Source: Lasioglossum baleicum (lineage: Eukaryota; Arthropoda; Insecta; Hymenoptera; Halictidae). Taken from it: a stretch of 64,000 nucleotides of DNA. How positions within the stretch are numbered: position 1 is the first letter of the stretch; each line of letters begins with the position of its first letter. The position numbers and the translations under genes are program-made. Positions 27,802-37,564 of the stretch are shown piece by piece. The stretch is taken from contig NW_027469086.1 of the NCBI RefSeq assembly GCF_051020765.1, forward strand, positions 1,302,001 to 1,366,000, written 5' to 3'. The notes beneath the pieces were generated by a model that did no database searches, was not told the DNA's origin, and saw only the letters and a program-made list of their open reading frames with translations.

Positions 27802-30042
27802 CTTGCTGCAGACTCACCAATTCCGCGCGTAAAAATCTCCGCCCCTCAATTACAAAAGAAGTGTGAATTTTTGTTGGACACGGGTTCGGAGATCAATTTA
27901 ATTCGTGCGTCAAGTCTTGAACCAAATCTACCTATAGATCACACGAACATTATAGAAGTCCAAGGAATAACCGAGGGATCCATTCCAACTCTCGGTCAAA
28001 TTAAAATACACTTACAGGGTCAAAACCCTATTGAATTTCATGTCTTGGAAGAAAACTTCCCAATTAACATCGACGGAATCCTCGGTTCTCCCTTCTTCAG
28101 AACAGGAGCCGAGATCTCCTTTGCGAATGAATACATTACGATAGGAAACATTCGGGTTCCCTTCTCGAACCCTTGCGCGCCCACGGCTGAGCCTCGCGAT
28201 AAATTGGCAGCAGAGGTTATTTCAATGCCTTCGTCTATGACCAACGATCTCGTTAAAACTCCAGCCGCCAAGCGTGAGGAACATTCGGCAAGGAACGTTC
28301 GAGTGTCTTCCTCAAATCCTCGTGCACCCGCGGTCAGACCTTGCAGAGCTCCGGTGACGGAGGTTATTTCAATGCCTCCTCGGGATTCGATCAAGTACTC
28401 CCTAAAGAAAAACGCCGTGAAAAGCCGGCCGGAATCGAAGGAGACTCGAGAGATATCGGAGTACACTGCGAGAAGTCGGGTCGTGGAGCGTGAGGATCGA
28501 GTCCGAACAAAGACTCCTCCGAAAACCGAAGAATTCGTCCTCGAACCTCGTACCGTTGCGTGTATAGCGGTCGACGTCGAAGGACCCAAACAGGGATATA
28601 TCCGCCGTGTTAACGTAGCGCCGGATGTATTCCTGGGTGACTGCGTCGTCACCAATCGTAAAGGCAAAGCGAGCCTCCGGTGTTTTAACACCTCGTCGGA
28701 AAGAGTTTCATTTCGATTGCCCCCATTGGAGATGGAAGAAATCGAGTCGTACTCTTCCGACCTTTCTAATTCCGGGTATCGTCCCGACGCATTCGGTAAC
28801 CATCCCGACCTTTCTAATTCCGGGAACCATCCCGACGTATTCGGTAACCATCCCGACCATTCTACTTCCGGGTATCATCCCGACGTATTCGGTAACCATC
28901 CCGACATTACTAACTCCGGTAACCAGCCCGATTCTTATTCTAACTCCGGTAACCATCCCGACGTATTCGGTAACCATCCCGACAATTTTAATCCAGAGTC
29001 CAAAGAAGACTCCCGCGAATTCAAACCTATGAAGGTTTATTCTACAAACTCCGGTATCAAGTCCGATTGTTTCTATTCCGAGTCTAGGTTGAAAGGAAAT
29101 GTCCCCGCCTTTGATTCTCTAAAGACAACAGAACGTCTACATAAAATAAAGCATAAAACTCTACCTCGTATAGACCGAGCATACGAGTCGATCATAAAAG
29201 ATCATCCCGCGATAATTTCTAAATCAGAGTCAAAGAGAGTCTATATTTCATTTCAAAAACCTACCTCTGATTTTTCGCCGGGACATGATCTCTTCCAGTC
29301 TCAACGGTCAAGTATCCGTGCACCGCAAAGCGATTTCCATCCATCTAGGAATTATACGTCTGTAAAATACGCGTCAGCAAAAAGGAGAAACAAATTTCGT
29401 ATTATACTATACCTTTGCAATAACCCGCGAACCATAATTGTAGCGTCTCCTGCGATTTGCGATAAGAAACCCTCCCAGGAGATTTCATTACAGTCCTCCG
29501 CTGACGCGAAATTAGAATCCGCGATAATCACGCGTCCGGTCAACACCGATAAGCGAGCGAAATCCGAAACCCAGCGTCGACAGAATCTCCTTCGACCACC
29601 GGAAGATATAGAACATGCGCAATATACGGGTCCTCACGAAATTTGCGACATCCTAGACTCAAACAATGTAAAAATTAAAGTAGGGAACCATTTTAAGATT
29701 GTACACGCAAACAAACTCAAGCGTGCGCCGAATAATCCAACGCAAACCCCGCGTCAGCGAAACGTGACACTCATCTGGACGCAGATAAGAAAAGACAAAA
29801 GTGCAAGTGAAAGTGTTAGTGAACAAAGTGATTCCCCACCCACCCTAAACCCCGAGAAAAGACAGTCGAAAAATGAACATTGCGAATACGACTTGTCGGA
29901 CATTACAAAACCAGCCCCAGCCCCACGTGCCGACACCGATAACATTTCAGTGCGACCAGTGTTTCGTACAAATATAGGAGATACTCGCCGAGAACTGTGC
30001 TCCCTGCGCGGAGTACCTCCGGACGATGCGTCGCATGAATGA
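27802..30042 (+). CDS. A2 deleted Pol: protease - repeats - spacer - integrase end - env tail
   Basis: The frame lies -1 to gag and has no ATG ahead of LLDTGSE (27871). It contains the protease, the segment VAPDVFLGDC, repeats (28768-28985), and a spacer of about 200 residues (28986-29610) with the conserved ending RRQNLL..PED. Directly after that comes the integrase GPY-type end (QYTGPHEICDILDSNN, about 29630) and then the env cytoplasmic tail (DISDNISV-type block with RRELCSLRG). The protein thus has no polymerase and no membrane anchor. The joint lies after CCGGAAGATA, the same place as in A3 and B1. Confidence 0.88.
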   Translation, partial: LAADSPIPRVKISAPQLQKKCEFLLDTGSEINLIRASSLEPNLPIDHTNIIEVQGITEGSIPTLGQIKIHLQGQNPIEFHVLEENFPINIDGILGSPFFRTGAEISFANEYITIGNIRVPFSNPCAPTAEPRDKLAAEVISMPSSMTNDLVKTPAAKREEHSARNVRVSSSNPRAPAVRPCRAPVTEVISMPPRDSIKYSLKKNAVKSRPESKETREISEYTARSRVVEREDRVRTKTPPKTEEFVLEPRTVACIAVDVEGPKQGYIRRVNVAPDVFLGDCVVTNRKGKASLRCFNTSSERVSFRLPPLEMEEIESYSSDLSNSGYRPDAFGNHPDLSNSGNHPDVFGNHPDHSTSGYHPDVFGNHPDITNSGNQPDSYSNSGNHPDVFGNHPDNFNPESKEDSREFKPMKVYSTNSGIKSDCFYSESRLKGNVPAFDSLKTTERLHKIKHKTLPRIDRAYESIIKDHPAIISKSESKRVYISFQKPTSDFSPGHDLFQSQRSSIRAPQSDFHPSRNYTSVKYASAKRRNKFRIILYLCNNPRTIIVASPAICDKKPSQEISLQSSADAKLESAIITRPVNTDKRAKSETQRRQNLLRPPEDIEHAQYTGPHEICDILDSNNVKIKVGNHFKIVHANKLKRAPNNPTQTPRQRNVTLIWTQIRKDKSASESVSEQSDSPPTLNPEKRQSKNEHCEYDLSDITKPAPAPRADTDNISVRPVFRTNIGDTRRELCSLRGVPPDDASHE
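28768..28985 (+). repeat. A2 in-frame minisatellite
   Basis: About four 48-bp SGNHPDVFGNHPD units and one or two 30-bp NSGNQPDSYS units in mixed order. Order and number differ from A1 and A3. Confidence 0.85.
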
Positions 30043-30100
30043 GTGTGTGATCTAGTGTTGAGCGAGAAATTTCTTCCTTGTCAGAAATTTCTTTTCCGCG

Positions 30101-30108
30101 TTGGGAGG
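30101..30108 (+). other. A2 polypurine tract
   Basis: TTGGGAGG abuts the 3' LTR. The same sequence is at 33810-33817 (A1) and 43709-43716 (A3). Confidence 0.7.
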
Positions 30109-32016
30109 TGTTACGTCGTCCGATGTACGACGTTGGCCTTGTACACACACCATGTATACAAGGTCTGATCTGCATAAGATCCATACACCGTCCCCTAGAC
30201 ATAAGAGCATAATATTAAGATCTCATATATTCTATTGTTCTAATCCTTATCTCCGTCTCTACCCATCACCACGACACATAATGCAATAAAGTATTGCATC
30301 ACTCTGGAAGCATCTAGAAGCTTCTAGAAACGTCGAGAAGTCCAAAGACTGCTGCATCAGCAGTCCCACGCTCGTAGAGGGCAATAGGACAGCCACGAGA
30401 CTGCAGCGTCAGCAGAAATGCACGTGCAGTCCCCCGGAGCGAAGACGCTGCTGCGTCAGCGGTTCTCCCACTCCGACGACTGAAGAACAAAGAGACTGCA
30501 GCGTCAGCTATCCCCACTCCGAACGAAGGAGGCAAGGCAGAGCAGGCGCTTGCATCAGTCCGCCTTCAGCCAGCGACTCGCACAGACGTGCCTACCTGGC
30601 CTCAGCCGCCAGTCCGGCTTCTTCCGACTTCAAGAGCAGACGTGTTCAGTCTAGCTCCGCGATAGTGAAGTGTGTCGATCCTTCACTCCTAATTCCAATT
30701 CCAATTCCAACTCTAACTCAACTCAACTCAAGTCCTAATTCTCATACATTATTCCTATAACATATTACTATATCCATTATTCATTAATCCAATTACTACT
30801 TCTATTATAATACTACTTACATATTGTATACCAGTGTACTTACCAGTTCTTATTTAATATATCGTTGTTATACCAGTGCTTCGATCTTGTTATTCTTGTG
30901 TTAGTTAACACCATCTTCCAATTCAGTTCTTGCATCGAATATATTAAACTCGTGACATATCCGGACTTGGTCTAAAGTGCGCAGTGGAAACGCTGAGCCG
31001 CCAATAAGGAATTTGAAGCGAGTCATAGAGAATTTCTCGTGCCACGTCTAGAATTGGTCTAAAGAGCGCAGTGGAAACGCTGAGCCGCCACTATAGACGT
31101 GAAGCGAGTTAACTACCTAAAAGGTTAATAACAAATGGAAGTTCATTTTCATTATATTATTAATATTCCATCATTACTATTCCTTACCCATGCGACGCCC
31201 ACGTCGAGCGGGACGCAAGTATCAACTTGCTAAATTGAGACGCGCGTTAAGAAATAAAGCGGTGCTCGATCAAATCATTGCTACTACCGAGTGGACAGAA
31301 CTTCTGGGAACCACCGAGCACATTCCGTGTGACGCGTCCGATTACGTTTCTGTATACGGTTGCCCTTGCAACCCTCCTAAAGAGGTCAACCACGCGGACC
31401 TCTCGCGAGCTCCGACGCCAGTTCTACATCCGGTCGATTGTCCAGAGGTGATCGACATAGCCGACGACGACGACAGCCGAGACACGATCATCGTTCCCAG
31501 GGTCCGTTGCCGAATCATCCGTGACGTTCCTCTGCCAGCTCATCAACGTGTCATCTTGCGGCCAGCATCCAAGGCCATTAATGTCGTCCCGAACCGAGCA
31601 GCAGCAACTCTGCCAGATCTCCCTCACCTCGAGGACATCTGTATAGAAGATCCGATGTACGACACCTACTGCCAGTACCGCCAGTTCCTGCTGCAACAAT
31701 ATTATTAGGCGTTAATACAACATTGCGGTGAGTCGTATAATAACTTGTATAATTGCTGAATCCTGTAAACTCACCGTTCTCGTTGCATCACCTCGCGCGT
31801 GATTCTTGTCGGACACTTCTTGTAACCGCGTCGGTCGTTCTTTTCTTGACTGCATCATAGCAATATCGGTTGTCCTAGTGCATATGACAGCCCGCGGCTG
31901 TCTCGGCACGAAAGACCACTCCTCATTTTAATCATAATATCTCAACCGTCCGTCTGTCACTGTTCTCTTTTCTCTCTCCTGGTACCTGTAACAAAAACAC
32001 AGTGACGGACGTGACA
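30109..32016 (+). repeat. A2 3' LTR (1908 bp)
   Basis: Same length as the 5' LTR and no mismatch found in the parts compared. Followed by TSD taac (32017-32020). Confidence 0.94.
31190..31708 (+). CDS. LTR-encoded protein, A type (172 aa), A2 3' LTR
   Basis: Identical to the product at 25501-26019. In the 3' position it lies downstream of the presumed poly(A) site at 30283, so it would probably be transcribed only from this LTR's own promoter. Confidence 0.72.
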   Translation: MRRPRRAGRKYQLAKLRRALRNKAVLDQIIATTEWTELLGTTEHIPCDASDYVSVYGCPCNPPKEVNHADLSRAPTPVLHPVDCPEVIDIADDDDSRDTIIVPRVRCRIIRDVPLPAHQRVILRPASKAINVVPNRAAATLPDLPHLEDICIEDPMYDTYCQYRQFLLQQYY

Positions 32017-32020
32017 TAAC

Positions 32021-33503
32021 CATACAGGATCTATTAACGAAACACTCAACCGCAATCCCTCTTAAATCCGCCGATGCCATCAGCACTGCGGACGCATTTA
32101 TAAACAATTTTATCTGCCGTTTCGGAACACCTAAAGCCATCCTAACGGATCAAGGAGCGAATTTCACAAGTTCCCTGATGAAGGCCATCGCAAAACGATT
32201 CAGAATAACTCGGCTGCAAACAACAGCCTTCCACCCTCAAAGCAACGGGTCAATCGAGAGATCCCACCACGTCTTAGCAGAGTACCTGAAGCAATACGTC
32301 CACAAGAACAACTGGGACAAATGGGTCGATTTGGCAATGTTTAGTTACAATACGAGTGTCCACGAGGGCACAGATTTCACGCCGCACGAGTTAGTATTCG
32401 GCTCTTTGGCACGAGTCCCATCCGCCGATTCCTACTCCTACGAATGCGAAAACGACTCCTATACCCACTACCTCTCCCAATTGCAAAGAAAGATAACCGA
32501 AACCCAGATTCGCGCGCGCGGAAACTTAGTCTCCGCGAAAAGAAAATCAAAATCATACTACGATAGAAGAATTAACCCGGTAGAATTCAAGGTGGGAGAA
32601 CAGGTATTCCTACTCAAAGAACCCTGCAAGGGCAAATTCGATGCGCAATATACGGGTCCTCACGAAATTTGCGACATCCTAGACTCAAACAATGTAAAAA
32701 TTAAAGTAGGGAACCATTTTAAGATTGTACATGCAAACAAACTCAAGCGTGCACCGAATAATCTAACACAAACCCCGCGTCAGCGAAACGTGACACTCAT
32801 CTGGAAGGAGATAAGGAAAGAACCCTGCCCGTTCTCAGTAGCCCCCACCTCCCTGATGAGATACAGGCAACACCAAAGTAATGACGACACTAGCAACTTG
32901 ACGAAAGACCGTCAGTACGCTACGAACCGTCACGACAGCAGCATCCAAGCGGGACAACCTAACAAGATGTGCAAACAAGGCAAGATCCATAGGACATCAG
33001 ACCGTAGAGCCAAGAGGTATCTACAGAACTACCTCCAAGTAATCTGTTTCACGGGAACAATCTATATAACCTCCGAGGGAAAACAATTATGCTGCACATG
33101 CAGTCTGCCTGCTAAGATAGGAAGAACGGAACGCTTCGATCACGTTAGTATGTACGGCATGTACAACACATGTGAACAATGCAAAGAGAACATCTGTGAT
33201 GAAAAGCCAGTCTGGGACTGTGCTCCATGCGCTTACCAAATAGCTCGTATGCGATCCAGGACGGATTTCCCTCACAGCCGTAGGCCAATTATCGAAGAAT
33301 TCAGTTTCGACTCTGAATCCAATTCCGACTCCGACACTGACTTCGACTCTGATTCCGACTCGGAAGACCTCCAAACCAGCGATAGTGACGCCACTTCAGA
33401 CGAAGATGACTGGACGGTGCCATCAAAGGTACACATAGCTGCAGACATCAGGGACCACAATGCGGATCCCGACCAGGACGGAACAGCCGAACCTAACAAT
33501 TAA
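32021..33503 (+). CDS. pol: A1 integrase C-terminal half and Cys-rich domain (continuation after A2)
   Basis: The frame opens directly after the A2 TSD. It contains the second catalytic Asp (LTDQGANF) and the catalytic Glu (NGSIERSH) with exactly 35 residues between them, so a DD35E integrase. The GPY-type segment (YTGPHEICDIL) follows. From about 32940 there is a Cys-rich domain with Cys pairs CCTC, CEQC and CAPC, then a long Ser/Asp/Glu tail (33285-33420) and the stop. The Cys-rich domain is also at the end of the B1 ORF and, in another frame, in A3. I do not know its family; a zinc-binding fold is likely. The integrase is separated from its N-terminal half by A2. Confidence 0.9.
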
Positions 33504-33529
33504 AATATACAGTCAGTTACAGGAAAAGT

Positions 33530-33751
33530 GCAAGTGAAAGTGTTAGTGAACAAAGTGATTCCCCACCCACCCAAAACCCAACTATGCAAAATGAACAAAG
33601 CGAAATAAATTGCATAAAACCAGCCCCAGCCCCACGTGCCGACACCGATAACATTTCAGTGCGACCAGTGTTTCGTACAAATATAGGAAATACTCGCCGA
33701 GAACTGTGCTCCCTGCGCGGAGTACCTCCGGACGATGCGTCGTATGAATGA
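33530..33751 (+). pseudogene. A1 env cytoplasmic-tail remnant
   Basis: The sequence resembles the end of B2 env: a Ser-rich start, PAPAPRADTDNISV, RRELCSLRG, then a stop at 33749-33751. No env body precedes it. It shows that the A family descends from env-bearing elements. Confidence 0.75.
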
Positions 33752-33817
33752 CTGTGTGCTCGAGTGTTGAGCGAGAAATTTCTTCCTTGTAAGAAATTTC
33801 TTTTCCGCGTTGGGAGG

Positions 33818-35781
33818 TGTTACGTCGTCCGATGTACGACGTTGGCCTTGTACACACATTATGTATTCAAGGTCTGATCTGCATAAGATCCATACACCGT
33901 CCCCTAGACATAAGAACATAATATTAAGATCTCATATATTCTATTGTTCTAATCCTTATCTCCGTCTCTATCCATCACCATAACTCCACCTTGATCAACA
34001 CCTTACCTCAGTTTCAACCCATCACCACGACACATAATGCAATAAAGTATTGCATCACTCTGGAAGCATCTAGAAGCTTCTAGAAACGTCGAGAAGTCCA
34101 AAGACTGCTGCATCAGCAGTCCCACGCTCGTAGAGGGCAATAGGACAGCCACGAGACTGCAGCGTCAGCAGAAATGCACGTGCAGTCCCCGGGAGCGAAG
34201 ACGCTGCTGCGTCAGCGGTTCTCCCACTCCGACGACTGAAGAACAAAGAGACTGCAGCGTCAGCTATCCCCACTCCGAACGAAGGAGGCAAGGCAGAGCG
34301 GACGCTTGCATCAGTCCGCCTCCGACCGGCGACTCGAGCAGTCGTGCCAACCTGGCCTCAGCCGCCAGTCCGGCTTCTTCCGACTTCAAGAGCAGACGTG
34401 TTCAGTCTAGCTCCGCGAAAGTGAAGTGTGTCGATCCTTCACTCCTAATTCCAATTCCAATTCCAATTCTAACTCTAACTCAACTCAACTCAACTCCTAA
34501 TTCTCATACATTATTCCTACAACATATTACTATATCCATTATTCATTAATCCAATTACTACTCCTATTATAATATTACTTACATATTGTATACCAGTGCA
34601 CTTACCAGTTCTTATTTAATATATCGTTGTTATACCAGTGCTTCGATCTTGTTATTCTTGTGTTAGTTCAACACCATCTTCCAATTCAGTTCTTGCATCG
34701 AATATATTAAACTCGTGACATATCCGGACTTGGTCTAAAGTGCGCAGTGGAAACGCTGAGCCGCCAATAAGGAATTTGAAGCGAGTCATAGAGAAGTTCT
34801 CGTGCCACGTCTAGAATTGGTCTAAAGTGCGCAGTGGAAACGCTGAGCCGCCACTATAGACGTGAAGCGAGTTAACTACCAAAAAGGTTAATAACAAGTG
34901 GAAGTTCATTTTCATTATATTATTAATATTCCATCATTACTATTCCTTACCCATGCGACGCCCACGTCGAGCGGGACGCAAGTATCAACTTGCTAAATTG
35001 AGACGCGCGTTGAGAAATAAAGCGGTGCTCGATCAAATCATTGCCACTACCGAGTGGACCGAACTTCTGGGAACCACCGAGCACATTCCGTGTGACGCGT
35101 CCGATTACGTTTCTGTATACGGTTGCCCTTGCAACCCTCCTAAAGAGGTCAACCACGCGGACCTCTCGCGAGCTCCGACGCCAGTTCTACATCCGGTCGA
35201 TTGTCCAGAGGTGATCGACATAGTCGACGACGACGACAGCCGAGACACGATCATCGTTCCCAGGGTCCGTTGCCGAATCATCCGTGACGTTCCTCTGCCA
35301 GCTCATCAACGTGTCATCTTGCGGCCAGCATCCAAGGCCATTAATGTCGTCCCGAACCGAGCAGCAGCAACTCTGCCAGATCTCCCTCACCTCGAGGACA
35401 TCTGTATAGAAGATCCGATGTACTACACCTACTGTCAGTACCGCCAGTTCCTGCTACAACAATATTATTAGGCGTCAATACAACATTGCGGTGAGTCGTA
35501 TAATGTCTTGTATAATTGCCGAATCCTGTAAACTCACCGTTCTCGTTGCATCATCTCGCGCGTGATTCTTGTCGGGACACTTCTTGTAACCGCGTCGGAC
35601 GTTCTTTTCTTGACTGCATCCATAGCAATATCGGTTGTCCTAGTGCATATGACAGCCCGCGGCTGTCTCGGCACGAAAGACCACTCCTCATTTTAATCAT
35701 AATATCTCAACCGTCCGTCTGTCACTGTTCTCTTTTCTCTCTCCTGGCACCTGTAACAAAAACACAGTGACGGACGTGACA
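33818..35781 (+). repeat. A1 3' LTR (1964 bp)
   Basis: Same length as the 5' LTR. Differences seen: tcagatc versus tctgatc near the start, gaagatgct versus gaagacgct in the repeated-motif region, and Ala versus Val at LTR-ORF residue 91. Followed by acat (35782-35785). Confidence 0.95.
34953..35471 (+). CDS. LTR-encoded protein, A type (172 aa), A1 3' LTR
   Basis: Differs from the A1 5' copy by one residue, Val for Ala at 91 in the acidic motif (VIDIVDDDDS), which keeps the hydrophobic-acidic pattern. Tyr at 158 as in the 5' copy. Confidence 0.74.
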   Translation: MRRPRRAGRKYQLAKLRRALRNKAVLDQIIATTEWTELLGTTEHIPCDASDYVSVYGCPCNPPKEVNHADLSRAPTPVLHPVDCPEVIDIVDDDDSRDTIIVPRVRCRIIRDVPLPAHQRVILRPASKAINVVPNRAAATLPDLPHLEDICIEDPMYYTYCQYRQFLLQQYY

Positions 35782-35785
35782 ACAT
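35782..35785. other. Target-site duplication acat (right) of A1
   Basis: Matches 17119-17122. Confidence 0.93.
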
Positions 35786-36168
35786 CATTTGTCGACCGAT
35801 CATATGTTTGAAAATATTCTAAGTACTTTTGAAAATTACCAAAAATCGAAATTTTGGTAAAGTCTAAACAAACGCGAATTGAGAACCTAACCTACAAATT
35901 TTTAGGTTAGTTTCATGATTTTCGCTCACGAGTCCAATGATATTTCAATCTTCGAGTTTGGGCCATTTTTGGCTATTTTAGGAATTTGACAGATTTTGGA
36001 TTTTAGGTTATGTTGATGGATTTCGATCAGATGTACGTGGTGTTAAGGATTCATTGTTATGAAGGATTTTTAGGAGTTTTGGAATCTTTAAAGGGGAACG
36101 CTCGCTCTTATGTATCTAATTTTACATGTAGTCTTAAAGCTAACGTCGGAGGTGCGACCGACGTCACA
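35786..36168 (-). repeat. C0 3' LTR, right part (after A1)
   Basis: Element-sense start TGTGACGTC at 36168. It contains the terminal dyad ACGTCGG/CCGACGT with an 8-base loop (36143-36164) and two further perfect dyads, TTACCAAAA/TTTTGGTAA (35838-35862) and CTAACCT/AGGTTAG (35888-35911). No gene is seen; the 128-codon + strand ORF across it has no recognisable product. Confidence 0.92.
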
Positions 36169-36179
36169 CCTCCCCCCTT
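36169..36179 (-). other. C0 polypurine tract
   Basis: Minus strand AAGGGGGGAGG next to the LTR start; it also encodes part of the env end. Equivalents at 51462-51472 and 58641-58651. Confidence 0.75.
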
Positions 36180-37560
36180 AGAGAAGAGATTTCACGCAGT
36201 GGAATCTCTGCCTCTGGGTGGCGGTAGACAGGATGCACTGAAATGTCATCCCTGTCTCGCAACGCTGGGTCAAGGGAATCGCAAATTAACGTTCGTTTCG
36301 TCAAGGGAGGACGGGTTCGGAATTCTCCGACACTGGCACTATCACTGGCTTTGTCCTCGATGGCCGCTGAAGTCCTGTTGTCTCTCTGCTTCATGAATAT
36401 AAAGAACCGGGTCAGTGAACTCCAGATGGCGACGACGAGATGCAGGCTCCAGCCGTATAGTGAGTGTAATGCGATGCCGTTAACGATCGTACTGATGATT
36501 GTTTTGATCGTTCGAATCGCTACGTACACTCCGATTATTCCAGCACTTATTGATCCGAATGTAGTGAATCCGGACCATAATTTCTGTGCTGTAGACTCCG
36601 CTATCTGCTGTAGGGAGTTTTCATCGAGCAGATTGAACATATTAATGTTTCCTGCTGCAAACTGTCTTCCCGTCGCACCCTGTGCGATTGAATTTATGAC
36701 TGCTACCTTCTCTACAGGAAACATTATATGATCCTGTAGTTTGTCCAGGTCGTCTTGTGAATAAATGCCTCCCGTTGCCAAGTTCTTCGGATCTATGTAT
36801 TTCCAGGTTGACTTGGCGAGGGGGTGAAGCTCCGAAGGAGTGATGGCCTCCATCAATGACGGTGTTAGGCGATACCATGTTCCGTGCAGTCTATAATATG
36901 GGGGAAGTAGCTCATTGCATGGCTTTTCTGTCCCCGTATTTGAAATGATGTGGTCCCTTGGCTTCAGGAATTTTGATGTGTTCCGATACGTGATGGGTAG
37001 CTCATCATAACACCGTTCGGTTTTCCTCACTTGGACCGTGACTGGTATGCACTTTATTATGTGCACTACCTCTCCTGCTGGAACTGCGATAAATCCGACA
37101 TCCTTCATGATGGCAGTGGCAACTTCTTCGGGTGCTGAATGTAATAATGTGAGGGCGTTCTGGAGAATCTGACGCTCTAGCTCACACTTCTGACGGATTA
37201 CATCTTTGTAGAGTTGAGAAAATTGTTTCCGGAGGTGCTTCTCCACGTAAACAAATTTGCTGTTGACATACGTGAAGATGTCCAGATTGTTGACCAAGGT
37301 GTGTGTTTTCTCCTTGAATTTTCCTGAACTTCCAACTTCCAGAATGAACAGCTTGGGGTGTTCCGTTCGGATTATGACATATCCGCAAACTGAAGATCTG
37401 CCTGTCTCCGTGAGTGCAAAAGTCGTGTCCTGCGATGCTACGGTATACAGGGTTGGAGAAGGATTCACCTTGGAGGATAGTTTAGTGGCTATCCCTTCGT
37501 ACAAGACATCATAATTATTGAATTTGCACGAGTCCGTCGGCGTGGTTTCCCAGAACGTAT

Positions 37561-37564
37561 GGCC
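37561..37564. other. Target-site duplication ggcc (left) of A3
   Basis: Repeated at 45674-45677. Removing A3 plus one copy gives the sequence of C1 at 52853-52860. Confidence 0.95.

Larger units (their letters stand above)
24420..32016 (+). mobile_element. A2: non-autonomous A element (7597 bp) inside A1 integrase
   Basis: Two 1908-bp LTRs with no difference found on reading, PBS, gag, and one short ORF in which protease and spacer are joined to the integrase end and env tail. RT, RNase H, the integrase core, the Cys-rich domain and env body are absent. Identical LTRs, a clean TSD and its place in A1 make it one of the youngest insertions here, so this deleted form must have been mobilised in trans. 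Confidence 0.94.
17123..35781 (+). mobile_element. A1: the only copy with RT, RNase H and integrase; carries nested A2
   Basis: Without A2 the element is 11058 bp: two 1964-bp LTRs, PBS, gag, protease, RT, RNase H, integrase, a Cys-rich C-terminal domain and a short env-tail remnant. LTR pairs differ at only about three positions I could find, so insertion was recent. A 10-nt deletion separates protease from RT and A2 splits integrase, so A1 is no longer able to make intact Pol. It lacks env except for the last 60-70 codons. Confidence 0.93.
36164..37564 (-). pseudogene. env: C0 env, C-terminal part (after A3 break)
   Basis: This holds the second half of env, from HTFWETTPTDSC to the end: Cys-rich middle, stalk (ATGGIYSQDDLDKLQDH), transmembrane region (LHLVVAIWSSLTRFFIF) and polar tail. 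The last codon pair and the TGA stop (36166-36164) overlap the polypurine tract and the first bases of the 3' LTR. The 5' part is at 45678-47714 on the other side of A3. Confidence 0.88.

Noticed and set aside
36010..36396. 128-codon + strand ORF across the C LTR edge (also at 51303 and 58482)
   Set aside because: It runs antisense over the LTR start and env end. No known domain and no start context; present only because C copies are near identical.
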